A stretch of 64,000 nucleotides of DNA. It comes from Chitinophagaceae bacterium. GTDB taxonomy: Bacteria > Bacteroidota > Bacteroidia > Chitinophagales > Chitinophagaceae. Numbering within the stretch: the first letter of the stretch is position 1; every line of letters begins with the position of its first letter. A program made the position numbers and the translations under genes. This document shows, piece after piece, positions 18,452 through 27,195 of the stretch. A model generated the notes under the pieces. That model was not told the DNA's origin and searched no databases. It saw only the letters and a list, made by a program, of their open reading frames with translations. The stretch spans positions 186,001 to 250,000 of the forward strand of contig JAHBTK010000004.1 of NCBI GenBank assembly GCA_019638625.1, in the 5' to 3' direction.

Positions 18452-18805
18452 ATGAAGAAAATTTTACCGATATTAATCGCGGTGACTGTGTTCGGCTGTA
18501 AAAAAGAAAACAATCACCCGGTAAAAGGTACGGTTCTTACGGTGAACAGCGGAATAACGGTGGTTGCCGTGGAAAACCCGGACCCTAATAAATACAGCTT
18601 TATCTGCAGCAACGACATGATGATACCTGAAGAAACGATCAATAGTTGTACAAAGAATGTTTTTGTGCTTAACCTTCCCGGGGGTCTGCAGGTGGAAGGA
18701 AAAAAGATCCAATTCTCAAAATATAAGGACAAGGGACCCAATCCTATCTGGTCTGTGTCTTTTGCCGCGCATGATCTGGAAGTATATGATGCAAGAGAAC
18801 GCTGA
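18452..18805 (+). CDS. Small putative lipoprotein
   Basis: 117 residues from ATG 18452, with a lipoprotein signal (MKKILPILIAVTVFGC, lipobox Cys at residue 16) and a short beta-rich mature part. Four Cys/aromatic-rich positions (FICSNDMM, INSCTKN) may form a disulfide. I do not recognise a family. It follows the AraC gene by 65 bp on the same strand but may be independent. Confidence 0.65.
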   Translation: MKKILPILIAVTVFGCKKENNHPVKGTVLTVNSGITVVAVENPDPNKYSFICSNDMMIPEETINSCTKNVFVLNLPGGLQVEGKKIQFSKYKDKGPNPIWSVSFAAHDLEVYDARER

Positions 18806-19035
18806 CCGGGCTGTTGTCCCTGGCGAGGGTTGAGTTTCCACCCGCAGCAAACCTGCACCAGAGGGAGTGGATCTGAAAACATCTCATTAAAAGAAGCCGC
18901 TCCTCCTCCCCCATTTAGGATTTCATCAAGGCGCTGCATGGTACTCCCTCCACCCAAGTTGCAAGTCGCAAGACCAAAGGACCATAAATCACTTCCCTTC
19001 ATCGTCACCTCCTTTTCCTTATCACTGGCGACCTG
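18806..19035. other. Intergenic region with no supported gene
   Basis: No conserved reading frame on the plus strand. The minus strand has a purine-rich AAAAGGAGGTG sequence before an ATG at about 19004-19006, but the resulting frame is glycine-rich low-complexity sequence that runs antisense into the lipoprotein gene. Confidence 0.4.
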
Positions 19036-19066
19036 TTTCGTTTAGAAATAATTGCCGTTATCTTTG
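19036..19066 (+). promoter_or_regulatory. Predicted promoter for the AEC carrier, possibly leaderless
   Basis: A perfect TAnnTTTG box (TATCTTTG, 19059-19066) with TTTC at 19036-19039 and a 19-nt spacer. The expected transcription start, about 7 bp downstream, falls at the ATG (19074), so the mRNA may have little or no leader. Confidence 0.55.
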
Positions 19067-19073
19067 ACATCCG

Positions 19074-19979
19074 ATGAGCAATTTTTTACTGATTGGCATT
19101 TGTTTGTTAGCCGGGTGGCTGGTCCGGCGGTACACATCATTACCTGCAGATACCCATAAAGGCATCAACGCCATGATCATCAACCTGGCATTGCCTGCAG
19201 CGGCTTTTAAATATCTCCCTCATATAAAATGGTCACAGGAACTGGCCATGCCGGTGATGATGCCCTTTGTGGTATGGTTCGGCGGGTGGTTGTATGTAAC
19301 AGTCTATTCAAGACTTACCCATATTGATAAAAAAACCACCGCCGGACTGAAGCTGACCACCGGGCTCAGTAATACTTCTTTTGTGGGCTTTCCACTGGTA
19401 TCGGCCTATTTTGGAGAACAGGCGTTGGGCACGGCTGTCATTTGCGACCAGGTGAGTTTTATGTTGCTGTCAACAGCCGGTATCATCGTAGCGCTGAATG
19501 CCGCGGATGGGCATACCCTTTCGTTGAAAGCGGTGTTAAAAAGACTCTTCAGTTTTACTCCTTTCCTGGCTACGATCGTTGCCCTTATCCTTCCCCGTTT
19601 TGTGGATATATCGGTATTGGACCCCCTGTTTGATAAACTGACTGCAACCATTGCGCCGATGGCCTTATTCTCCATTGGTATGCAGTTGAGATTTGACGGC
19701 TGGAAAACGGAATTGCGGCATATATCCGCTGCCCTTGTTTACAAGATGATGATAGCGCCGGCACTGGTGCTGTTGCTGGCGATAACTGCCGGCTTTAAAG
19801 GAGAGATAGCCGCGGTCAGTGTTTTTGAATCGGCTATGCCTTCCTTTATCACGGCCGGCATCATTGCTTCGCAGTATCAACTGAATGCAAAACTGTCCAG
19901 TTTGATAGTAGCGATCAGTATATTAATAGCATTTATCACAACTGCTTTTTGGTATTGGGTAATCGGGCTAAATCTATAA
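19074..19979 (+). CDS. AEC-family (auxin efflux carrier-like) membrane transporter
   Basis: 301 residues with about 10 hydrophobic segments arranged as two five-helix repeats. The LPAAAFKYLPHI, TTGLSNTSFVGFPLVSAYFGEQALG and FESAMPSFITAGIIASQYQLNA motifs are typical of AEC transporters, which move small organic acids or amino acids. The promoter lies directly upstream and the gene appears monocistronic. The substrate is not predictable. Confidence 0.88.
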   Translation: MSNFLLIGICLLAGWLVRRYTSLPADTHKGINAMIINLALPAAAFKYLPHIKWSQELAMPVMMPFVVWFGGWLYVTVYSRLTHIDKKTTAGLKLTTGLSNTSFVGFPLVSAYFGEQALGTAVICDQVSFMLLSTAGIIVALNAADGHTLSLKAVLKRLFSFTPFLATIVALILPRFVDISVLDPLFDKLTATIAPMALFSIGMQLRFDGWKTELRHISAALVYKMMIAPALVLLLAITAGFKGEIAAVSVFESAMPSFITAGIIASQYQLNAKLSSLIVAISILIAFITTAFWYWVIGLNL

Positions 19980-20311
19980 GATGCCGGGTACACCCCTATC
20001 TCCTAAAGAGGGAGTGATAACACTGCAAGCCTTATAGATGGTTGGTTTTACTCACCTGGCATCCCGGCAGGACGTGCAGTACTCCTGCATGCAGTCCGGG
20101 TTCCGGACTTTGGTTGACGGGTTGTGAAAAATGCATGCTTCGCTCCGGCATCAGGTTGTAAAATCAAAACACCTTTTAGGTATTCTGCAATACCGCCAGT
20201 AAGTTGTATGGAATTAAAAGAATATTGCAGCGGGAGAAGTAGTTTCCTTTAAATAATGATATTGACAATTAATCATTTTTTAAAAAAGTCATTATCAACG
20301 CAGGTAACACT
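19980..20311. other. Intergenic region, nothing recognised
   Basis: About 330 bp between the AEC carrier and convergent murQ. Short self-complementary strings are present (for example CTGCATGCAG near 20090), but I see no T-tailed hairpin, riboswitch or coding sequence. Confidence 0.4.
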
Positions 20312-21124
20312 CTATACCCCGGCTAAGGCATCCAACGCAGATTTGACACTGCCGTATTTAAGTAAGATCTCTTTTGCCTTCGCATAGTCTTCAATACCTG
20401 CCTTTTCCATCAGTATCTTTACTGCCCGGTCTGTGATCTTATCGTTGATGAGTTTTACGTGTACCATGCGGTTGTCCTCTACCCTGCCCAGTTGTATCAT
20501 GGTAGTGGTGCTGATCATATCGAAGATCATTTTTTGCGCGGTGCCTGCTTTCATGCGCGTGCTGCCGGTCAGGAATTCCGGGCCGGTTATTACTTCCACG
20601 GGTATATCCGATACGGCTGCAATAGGAGAATCTGGATTACTGACGATACATCCTGTAGTAATATTGTGTGCTTTACATTGTTGCAAAGCAGACAGAACAA
20701 AAGGAGTTGTTCCGCTGGCGGAAATGCCAATGATGATATCTTTGGGAGAAACATTATACGCCTGCAATTCGTTCCAGGCAGCTTCTGTATCGTCTTCTTT
20801 TTCTTCGGGGGCTTCTACCAGGTGTTCCAGTCCACCAGCCAGCACCACATTCATAATGCCTTTTTCTATGCCATAGGTAGTAGGTAATTCAATGGAATCC
20901 AGTACGGATAGTCTTCCACCACTGCCAGCCCCTACATAAAACATTCGACCGCCCGATTTGATCGCATCCACAATAGCCCTGATGAGGTTATTGATCCGGG
21001 GCAGCGCCTCTTCAATAGCAACCGCCACTTTTTTATCTTCATTATTGATATTAGCAGTGAGCTCTTCTACAGACATTTTCTCCAGGTGCCTGTATAAAGA
21101 GGGTTGTTCGGTAATCTTTGTCAT
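20312..21124 (-). CDS. murQ: N-acetylmuramic acid 6-phosphate etherase
   Basis: Cleaves the D-lactyl ether of MurNAc-6-phosphate to give GlcNAc-6-phosphate during peptidoglycan recycling. The 270 residues show the SIS fold with the MurQ signatures GAGSGGRLSVLDSIELPTTYG, IIGISASGTTPFVLSAL and GPEFLTGSTRMKAGTAQKMIFDMIST. It stands alone, with no muramic kinase or permease next to it. Confidence 0.93.
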   Translation of the reverse strand: MTKITEQPSLYRHLEKMSVEELTANINNEDKKVAVAIEEALPRINNLIRAIVDAIKSGGRMFYVGAGSGGRLSVLDSIELPTTYGIEKGIMNVVLAGGLEHLVEAPEEKEDDTEAAWNELQAYNVSPKDIIIGISASGTTPFVLSALQQCKAHNITTGCIVSNPDSPIAAVSDIPVEVITGPEFLTGSTRMKAGTAQKMIFDMISTTTMIQLGRVEDNRMVHVKLINDKITDRAVKILMEKAGIEDYAKAKEILLKYGSVKSALDALAGV

Positions 21125-21188
21125 ATGTCTAACTAAATCAGTTTAGCCATTAAAGAGAAGCCAGGTTAAATTTGATACTGTCAGTAAA

Positions 21189-23693
21189 TTAAAACAATTC
21201 CGGTTGCTGCTGTTCTCCTCCTTTACCCGGCTCCCACTCCATCTGCGTACTTTTGGAATAGTCAGCCAGTTTGGCGCCAAACGCTTTCCATCCCATCACC
21301 TCCACTACCTTGTTGAGTTTTATTTTCGCTTTGCGTACCTGGGCGCCCCTGCCGCTTTGCATCAGTAAAACGGGTTCAGCCGCCGTAGTCACTACTTCCA
21401 GTTGATTGCCCTCTCCTTCCTTTATGAACAGGAATTTGTTTTTCAGGGTGGTAGTCTCAATTTTGAACCTTTTTACGTTATACTGGAGTTTTTCGTAATC
21501 AAGATACACCGCCGTGACAATCCTTTCAGGATCGAACTTCTCTATTAAGATCACTTTGTCCGCATCAAATTTCTGTGTCAGCTCAATATCCGTTATTTCA
21601 TAATTACCGGTATTGTACACTATCAATAGCCTGTCTTCCGGATCAAATTTTCCGAGATATGAACCTTTTTCTTCTGTGTTCAGTCTTCCGAAAGTATCGT
21701 CGAACCAAAGTTTAATGGCGCTCAGCGTAGAGCGTCCGGCTTCCTTGAACCGTATGGATTTGATGGGGTATTTGGTCACCTGGTTACCCATACTACCCCT
21801 TCCTTTTATTTCAAGCTCCTCAAAATAATAATCCAGTTCTTTATTCCTGGCCGAGCTGTTGGGACTTAATACTATTTTTACTACTTCCGCTTCTCCGTTG
21901 GGGTTGACAGACAGGTAATGTACCTTGCTTTTGTCTGAGCCTTTGGTGAGGTCGTATTCCTTATCACGGGTAATACCGGTTACATTAAACCGTTTGGCAT
22001 AACTGAGGCCTGATTTCCCATCCAGGTAGATCATGTTATAAGTAGTTCGTTCGTCTCCTTTTTTAAACACCGCCACATGCAGGATATCCTTGCCGATGAA
22101 CACCTTATCCGCGACCCTTACTACCTTCATGATACCGCCTTTCGTAAAAGCAATAATATCATCCAGGTCTGAGCAGTCTTCCACAAACTCGTCCTTCTTC
22201 AAACCAGTGCCAATAAATCCTTCCGCACGGTTTACATATAATCTGGCATTGGCTATGGCCACCTGTTTAGCCTGTATGGCCTCAAAAAGTTTGATTTCCG
22301 TTTTGCGTTCCCTGCCTTTTCCATATTTCTTCAGCAGGTTTTCGTAGTAAGCCACAGCAAAATCCACAAGGTTATTCAAATCATACTTCACCTGCTTGAT
22401 TTCCGCCTCAATACCTTTGATCTGGTCATTGAGCTCATCAATATCCAGTTTGTAAATCCTTCTAACGGGTTTTTCGGTGAGCTTTATAATATCTTCCCTG
22501 GTAATATCCCTCTTCAGTTGCTTTTTGAAAGGAGCAAAGGCCTTGTCAATAGCTGCCAGTACTTTATCCCAGGTTTCATGTTTTTTCTCAAGCTCTTTGT
22601 ATATTTTTTCTTCAAAGAATATTTTCTCCAAAGAAGTATAATGCCACTTTTCCTGTAGTTCCGCCAGCTTTATTTCCAATTCTTTCTTCAGTAGTTCCTT
22701 TGTAAACTCCGCAGAGTTTTTCAGCAACTCGTGCACGCTGAGAAAACGGGGTTTCTGATCTGCAATTACACAGGCATTGGGAGATATGCTTACTTCACAA
22801 TCGGTAAAGGCATACAGGGCGTCTATTGTTATATCTGTGGACATGCCAGGCGCCAGGTCCACCAGTATCTCTACTTCCGCAGCGGTATTGTCCGTTACCT
22901 TTTTAACCTTGATCTTCCCCTGATCATTGGCTTTCACAATGGAATCCATCAATTGCGTGGTAGTCACTCCGTAAGGTACGTCCCTGATCGCTACCGTTTT
23001 TTTATCCACCTCTTCGATCCGTGCCCTTACCCTTACTTTTCCGCCGCGTTTGCCTTCATTGTAATTAGTAACATCAATGATGCCGCCGGTCTGGAAGTCG
23101 GGATACAATTCAAACTTCCTACCGCGCAGGTGTTTGATGGATGCTTCTATCAGTTCGCAAAAGTTATGCGGTAAAATTTTCGTTGACAATCCTACGGCAA
23201 TACCCTCAGCCCCCTGCGCCAACAGCAGCGGGAATTTCATAGGCAGTGTTACCGGTTCATTCTTCCTGCCATCATAGCTGAGCTGCCACTCAGTCGTTTT
23301 AGCGTTAAAAGCAACTTCCAGTGCGAATTTGCTCAGGCGGGCCTCTATATACCTGGCGGCGGCGGCATCATCGCCCGTTCTCACATCTCCCCAGTTGCCC
23401 TGTGTTTCGATCAGCAGGTCCTTCTGTCCCATGTTTACCAGGGCGTCGCCTATAGAAGCATCGCCATGCGGGTGGAACTGCATGGCCTGCCCGATGATAT
23501 TGGCAACTTTGTTGAAACGACCATCATCCATTTCCTTCATGGCATGCAGGATGCGGCGTTGCACCGGTTTTAAACCGTCTTCGATAGCCGGCACAGCCCG
23601 CTCCAGTATCACATAAGAGGCATAGTCCAGGAACCATGTTTTATATTGCCCCTGGATACCCAGGTCATTCTCAAAAAAATTCTCTTTGCTCAT
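21189..23693 (-). CDS. parC: DNA topoisomerase IV subunit A
   Basis: Breakage-reunion subunit that decatenates daughter chromosomes. The 834 residues start with the GyrA/ParC winged-helix region (RAVPAIEDGLKPVQRRILHAM, HPHGDASIGDALVNM) and contain the catalytic tyrosine in AARYIEARLSKFA (about residue 117). A long coiled-coil region and a C-terminal beta-pinwheel-like domain of the divergent Bacteroidota form follow (ELEIKGRGSMGNQVTKYPI). It is the third gene of the parE-DUF1835-parC unit. Confidence 0.94.
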   Translation of the reverse strand: MSKENFFENDLGIQGQYKTWFLDYASYVILERAVPAIEDGLKPVQRRILHAMKEMDDGRFNKVANIIGQAMQFHPHGDASIGDALVNMGQKDLLIETQGNWGDVRTGDDAAAARYIEARLSKFALEVAFNAKTTEWQLSYDGRKNEPVTLPMKFPLLLAQGAEGIAVGLSTKILPHNFCELIEASIKHLRGRKFELYPDFQTGGIIDVTNYNEGKRGGKVRVRARIEEVDKKTVAIRDVPYGVTTTQLMDSIVKANDQGKIKVKKVTDNTAAEVEILVDLAPGMSTDITIDALYAFTDCEVSISPNACVIADQKPRFLSVHELLKNSAEFTKELLKKELEIKLAELQEKWHYTSLEKIFFEEKIYKELEKKHETWDKVLAAIDKAFAPFKKQLKRDITREDIIKLTEKPVRRIYKLDIDELNDQIKGIEAEIKQVKYDLNNLVDFAVAYYENLLKKYGKGRERKTEIKLFEAIQAKQVAIANARLYVNRAEGFIGTGLKKDEFVEDCSDLDDIIAFTKGGIMKVVRVADKVFIGKDILHVAVFKKGDERTTYNMIYLDGKSGLSYAKRFNVTGITRDKEYDLTKGSDKSKVHYLSVNPNGEAEVVKIVLSPNSSARNKELDYYFEELEIKGRGSMGNQVTKYPIKSIRFKEAGRSTLSAIKLWFDDTFGRLNTEEKGSYLGKFDPEDRLLIVYNTGNYEITDIELTQKFDADKVILIEKFDPERIVTAVYLDYEKLQYNVKRFKIETTTLKNKFLFIKEGEGNQLEVVTTAAEPVLLMQSGRGAQVRKAKIKLNKVVEVMGWKAFGAKLADYSKSTQMEWEPGKGGEQQQPELF

Positions 23694-23738
23694 CTCCTTG
23701 GTTAAATCTTAAGATCGTTCGTAATTTACAGCAGTGGT

Positions 23739-24569
23739 TTATTCTATCGTTTCCGTAGTAGCTGCTTTCAGCTTCACTTCAAAATCCTTCATATTCCTTA
23801 CCTCCCCCTGTACGTCCAGTTTGCCGTCCTGTATGATCTGTTTTAAACGCCAAAGCAGGTACATATCACCGGTAGTCTGTTTTGCTTTGGACAAAAACTG
23901 GCTGATGACCTTAGCGGCTTTTTGCCAGTCTTTGGTGATAAACTTTTTCAGGTCTGCATCATAAAAATCATATTCGTACTGAACAAGCTTTTTCCCGCCT
24001 TCCAGTATCCTTATGCCTTTGTTTTCGTTGCCGAGCCGTATCCATTCATCGGGATCTATTTCAAACTCACTTAAGGTGATGGGTCTTGCCAGCTTTTTCG
24101 CTTTCAAAAATTCTTTGGGGGGAATCGTATGCAGCCATTCAGGATAAAATATCTGCCCTTTTTCATTGATAAATGGCAGGTTGTTCAGGTACAGGATAAA
24201 TACCCGCCCCTGGAACTCCTTCATATAATGTGTCAGCCAGTAATAACCGCTCACGTCGTGTTTATTCTGTGCCGCCCATATCCACACAATTTCTTCCGGG
24301 TCCCGACGGAGGGTTCCCACCAGTTCAGCAATGGTCTTATAATCGTCCACTTCACCGCTTTCCGCTTTCCCGCCAAGGTCGCCGCCACTCAGCACCTCTT
24401 TCCACCATTCTTTACGGGCATTTATTCCTTCACCGATATAAGCGCTGGCAATAGGTCCTACTGCATAATCGTCCTGCACCTGTAAGACAGGGCCTTGCAG
24501 GGACTCGTCAAGTTCAGTCGCCTGTTGCAATACGGCAACGTCCGCCTGGTTAAAAACAATATGTATCAT
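23739..24569 (-). CDS. DUF1835/DUF3658-type conserved protein between parE and parC
   Basis: 276 residues beginning MIHIVFNQADVAVLQQA, the usual start of DUF1835, and continuing into a DUF3658-like second half (LGNENKGIRILEGGKKLVQYEYDFYDADL). No catalytic motif is evident. It sits 8 bp after parE and 45 bp before parC, so it is co-transcribed with topoisomerase IV. Its function is unknown. Confidence 0.8.
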   Translation of the reverse strand: MIHIVFNQADVAVLQQATELDESLQGPVLQVQDDYAVGPIASAYIGEGINARKEWWKEVLSGGDLGGKAESGEVDDYKTIAELVGTLRRDPEEIVWIWAAQNKHDVSGYYWLTHYMKEFQGRVFILYLNNLPFINEKGQIFYPEWLHTIPPKEFLKAKKLARPITLSEFEIDPDEWIRLGNENKGIRILEGGKKLVQYEYDFYDADLKKFITKDWQKAAKVISQFLSKAKQTTGDMYLLWRLKQIIQDGKLDVQGEVRNMKDFEVKLKAATTETIE

Positions 24570-24577
24570 ACGTTTAT

Positions 24578-26485
24578 TCAGATTGTCTGTCCTGCATTCT
24601 CAGTTTCCGCCAGATCCATTTCTACCCGCAGGTTTTCAATAATAAAATCCTGTCTTTGCTGGGTGTTCTTACCCATATAATATTCCAGCAATTGCTGCAG
24701 ATGTGTTTCCGGCATCACTTTCACCGGTTGCGTGCGCATATCCGAGCTGATAAATTTTACGAACTCATCCGGAGATATTTCACCCAACCCTTTAAACCGG
24801 GTGATCTCCGGCTTGCCGCCAAGCTCTTTTACCGCCTGCTGCTTTTCCTGCTCATCATAGCAATAAATGGTTTTCTGCTTATTCCGTACCCTGAACAAAG
24901 GGGTTTCCAAGATATGGACATGCTCCTTTTTAACAAGATCAGGGAAGAACTGCAGAAAGAAAGTAAGCAGGAGTAACCGGATATGCATGCCGTCTACGTC
25001 GGCATCGGTAGCAATTACCACGTTGTTATACCGCAGTCCTTCTATTCCTTCCTCAATATTCAGGGCATGCTGCAGCAGGTTGAATTCTTCGTTTTCGTAC
25101 ACTACTTTCTTGGTAAGCCCGAAACAGTTGAGCGGCTTACCACGCAGACTGAATACCGCCTGTGTTTCCACGCTCCTGGCTTTGGTGATGGAGCCGCTGG
25201 CAGAATCTCCTTCGGTGATGAAGATAGTGCTCTCCAACTGCCTGGCATAAAACTCTTCCTTGCCTTTGTTAGGCGGCTCATCATTAAGATGTATGCGGCA
25301 GTCTCTCAGTTTCCTGTTGTGCAGGTTGGCTTTTTTTGCCCGCTCATTCGCCAGCTTTTTAATACCTGCCAGGTCTTTCCGTTCCCGCTCACTTTGTTCT
25401 ATTCTTTTTTTAAGCGCTTCTGCTACCGAAGGATTTTTGTGGAGAAAGTTGTCAAGCTCTTTTGAAAGGAATTCCAGTACAAAATTTTTCATGCTGGGGC
25501 CACCTTCATGCATATACTGCGAACCCAGCTTCGTTTTGGTCTGGCTTTCGAATACAGGCTCTACCACTCTTACAGCTACTGCCGCTACAATACTTTGCCG
25601 GATATCCGACACCTCATAGTCCTTCTTATAAAAATCGCGTATTACTTTCACATAGGCTTCTCTGAAAGCCTGCTGGTGGGTACCTCCCTGGGTGGTATAT
25701 TGTCCGTTCACAAAACTGAATATCTCTTCCCCGTAGTCGTTGTTGTGTGTAACAGCTAGCTCTATATCGTCTCCTTTCAGGTGTATGATATTATACCGCA
25801 GTTCATCTTCATTGGTTTTCCGCTGCAACAGATCCAGCAGTCCGTTTTTGCTGACAAATTTCTTGCCGTTGAGCGTGATCACCAATCCTGCATTCAGGTA
25901 GCAGTAATTCCAAAGAAGGTCTTCAATATAGTCCTGTCTGAAATTGAAGTTTTTAAATACCGAATCATCCGGTATAAAAGACACCAGGGTGCCATTGCTC
26001 TCACCTGATTTAGTTTCCTTATATTCCTTCGCCAGTATTCCTCTCTCAAACTCCGCTGTTTTTTCCTTACCGTCGCGAACAGCCGTTACTTTAAAGTAAT
26101 TGCTCAGCGCATTTACAGCCTTAGTACCCACCCCATTCAATCCGACAGATTTCTGGAAAGCACGGCTGTCATATTTGGCGCCGGTATTGATCTTACTCAC
26201 CACGTCCACTACCTTACCCAGTGGAATTCCCCGGCCATAATCCCGCACCGTAACTGTTTTTCCGTCTACGGTGATATCAATCTGGCGGCCATACCCCATC
26301 ATGTGTTCATCTATACAGTTGTCCAGTACCTCCTTGAGCAATACATAAATGCCATCATCGGCGCTGCTGCCATCCCCCAGCTTACCTATATACATACCCG
26401 GACGAAGCCGGATATGCTCCCGCCAGTCCAGGGATTTAATCGATTCTTCCGTGTATTCAAATGTGTTTTGCTTCGCTACAGCCAT
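24578..26485 (-). CDS. parE: DNA topoisomerase IV subunit B
   Basis: ATPase subunit of topoisomerase IV, 635 residues. GHKL ATPase motifs are [25 protein letters not shown] and [14 protein letters not shown]; the TOPRIM motif is [23 protein letters not shown] with LRGKPLN, then [12 protein letters not shown]. First gene of the parE-DUF1835-parC unit. On the minus strand a TATATTTG -7 box (26561-26554) lies about 70 bp upstream, without a clear -33 box. Confidence 0.95.
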   Translation of the reverse strand: MAVAKQNTFEYTEESIKSLDWREHIRLRPGMYIGKLGDGSSADDGIYVLLKEVLDNCIDEHMMGYGRQIDITVDGKTVTVRDYGRGIPLGKVVDVVSKINTGAKYDSRAFQKSVGLNGVGTKAVNALSNYFKVTAVRDGKEKTAEFERGILAKEYKETKSGESNGTLVSFIPDDSVFKNFNFRQDYIEDLLWNYCYLNAGLVITLNGKKFVSKNGLLDLLQRKTNEDELRYNIIHLKGDDIELAVTHNNDYGEEIFSFVNGQYTTQGGTHQQAFREAYVKVIRDFYKKDYEVSDIRQSIVAAVAVRVVEPVFESQTKTKLGSQYMHEGGPSMKNFVLEFLSKELDNFLHKNPSVAEALKKRIEQSERERKDLAGIKKLANERAKKANLHNRKLRDCRIHLNDEPPNKGKEEFYARQLESTIFITEGDSASGSITKARSVETQAVFSLRGKPLNCFGLTKKVVYENEEFNLLQHALNIEEGIEGLRYNNVVIATDADVDGMHIRLLLLTFFLQFFPDLVKKEHVHILETPLFRVRNKQKTIYCYDEQEKQQAVKELGGKPEITRFKGLGEISPDEFVKFISSDMRTQPVKVMPETHLQQLLEYYMGKNTQQRQDFIIENLRVEMDLAETENAGQTI

Positions 26486-26709
26486 ATTAGTGTAAACCTT
26501 TATTTATTTAAAACAACCGGCATTATGCTAATTATTTTAGTTTCAGGTTGCGGCAAATATAGCAAAACAGGCGAATAGAAATTTTGAAGAATATACACCT
26601 GTGTGAATTGTGAATAAGAATCTTTTTGGGGTTTATCATATTACCGGGTCATCAGAAGGTTTTTCTGCCTGTTTTCGCAGATAATTCTCCTCCTGACAAT
26701 GATATGTAT

Positions 26710-27102
26710 TCAGGAATTATTTCCGGAAATCCGGAGTTCAAAAACTGCAAGGATGACCACGATCATCATTTCAACTATAAAATAGGCTATTCCCCATCCG
26801 GTTAATTGTTCAAAAAAGTTAATCACAAGACATGCTGTAACCAGACAGTATAACAGGTTGGCGATAGCAATAAACCTTAAATGCCACCGCCAGTTTACTC
26901 CGGGGCGTCGGTAGCGGCTTAATGAACAGATGGCCAACAGCCCTGCCGGGATCATCAGTAGGTAAAGTATATAGCGGGGCATTCCGAAGAATGGCTCAAA
27001 CAGCGAGAGTATAAAAAGGAAGCAGGTGGTAAGGACAGCCCCAATTCCATCTACCAGGAAAATAAGCTTCGGTTGTAAAACAGTCTTTTTGCTATTCATC
27101 AC
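26710..27102 (-). CDS. Small four-helix membrane protein
   Basis: 130 residues with four hydrophobic segments (FLVDGIGAVLTTCFLFILSLF, ILYLLMIPAGLLAICSL, FIAIANLLYCLVTACLVINFF and AYFIVEMMIVVILAVFEL). I do not recognise a characterised family. It is followed by convergent-free space and preceded by the phospholipase gene; no operon partner is obvious. Confidence 0.65.
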   Translation of the reverse strand: MMNSKKTVLQPKLIFLVDGIGAVLTTCFLFILSLFEPFFGMPRYILYLLMIPAGLLAICSLSRYRRPGVNWRWHLRFIAIANLLYCLVTACLVINFFEQLTGWGIAYFIVEMMIVVILAVFELRISGNNS

Positions 27103-27195
27103 AGGACCTCTCTTTATGTGGAGACCGGTATTATGCAGGTATGGTTTGCAGTATTCATTACCTGCAAAACCCAGCTAACCCCGGATGTCCGGGCA

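Noticed and set aside
18514..19008. Minus-strand frame preceded by a strong AGGAGGTG ribosome-binding-like sequence
   Set aside because: Glycine-rich, low-complexity translation that continues antisense into a lipoprotein gene; Bacteroidota rarely depend on Shine-Dalgarno sites, so the purine run alone is not evidence.
20040..20130. Possible riboswitch before murQ or after the AEC gene
   Set aside because: Some hairpins are visible, but no known riboswitch core can be recognised, and the position is downstream of both convergent genes.
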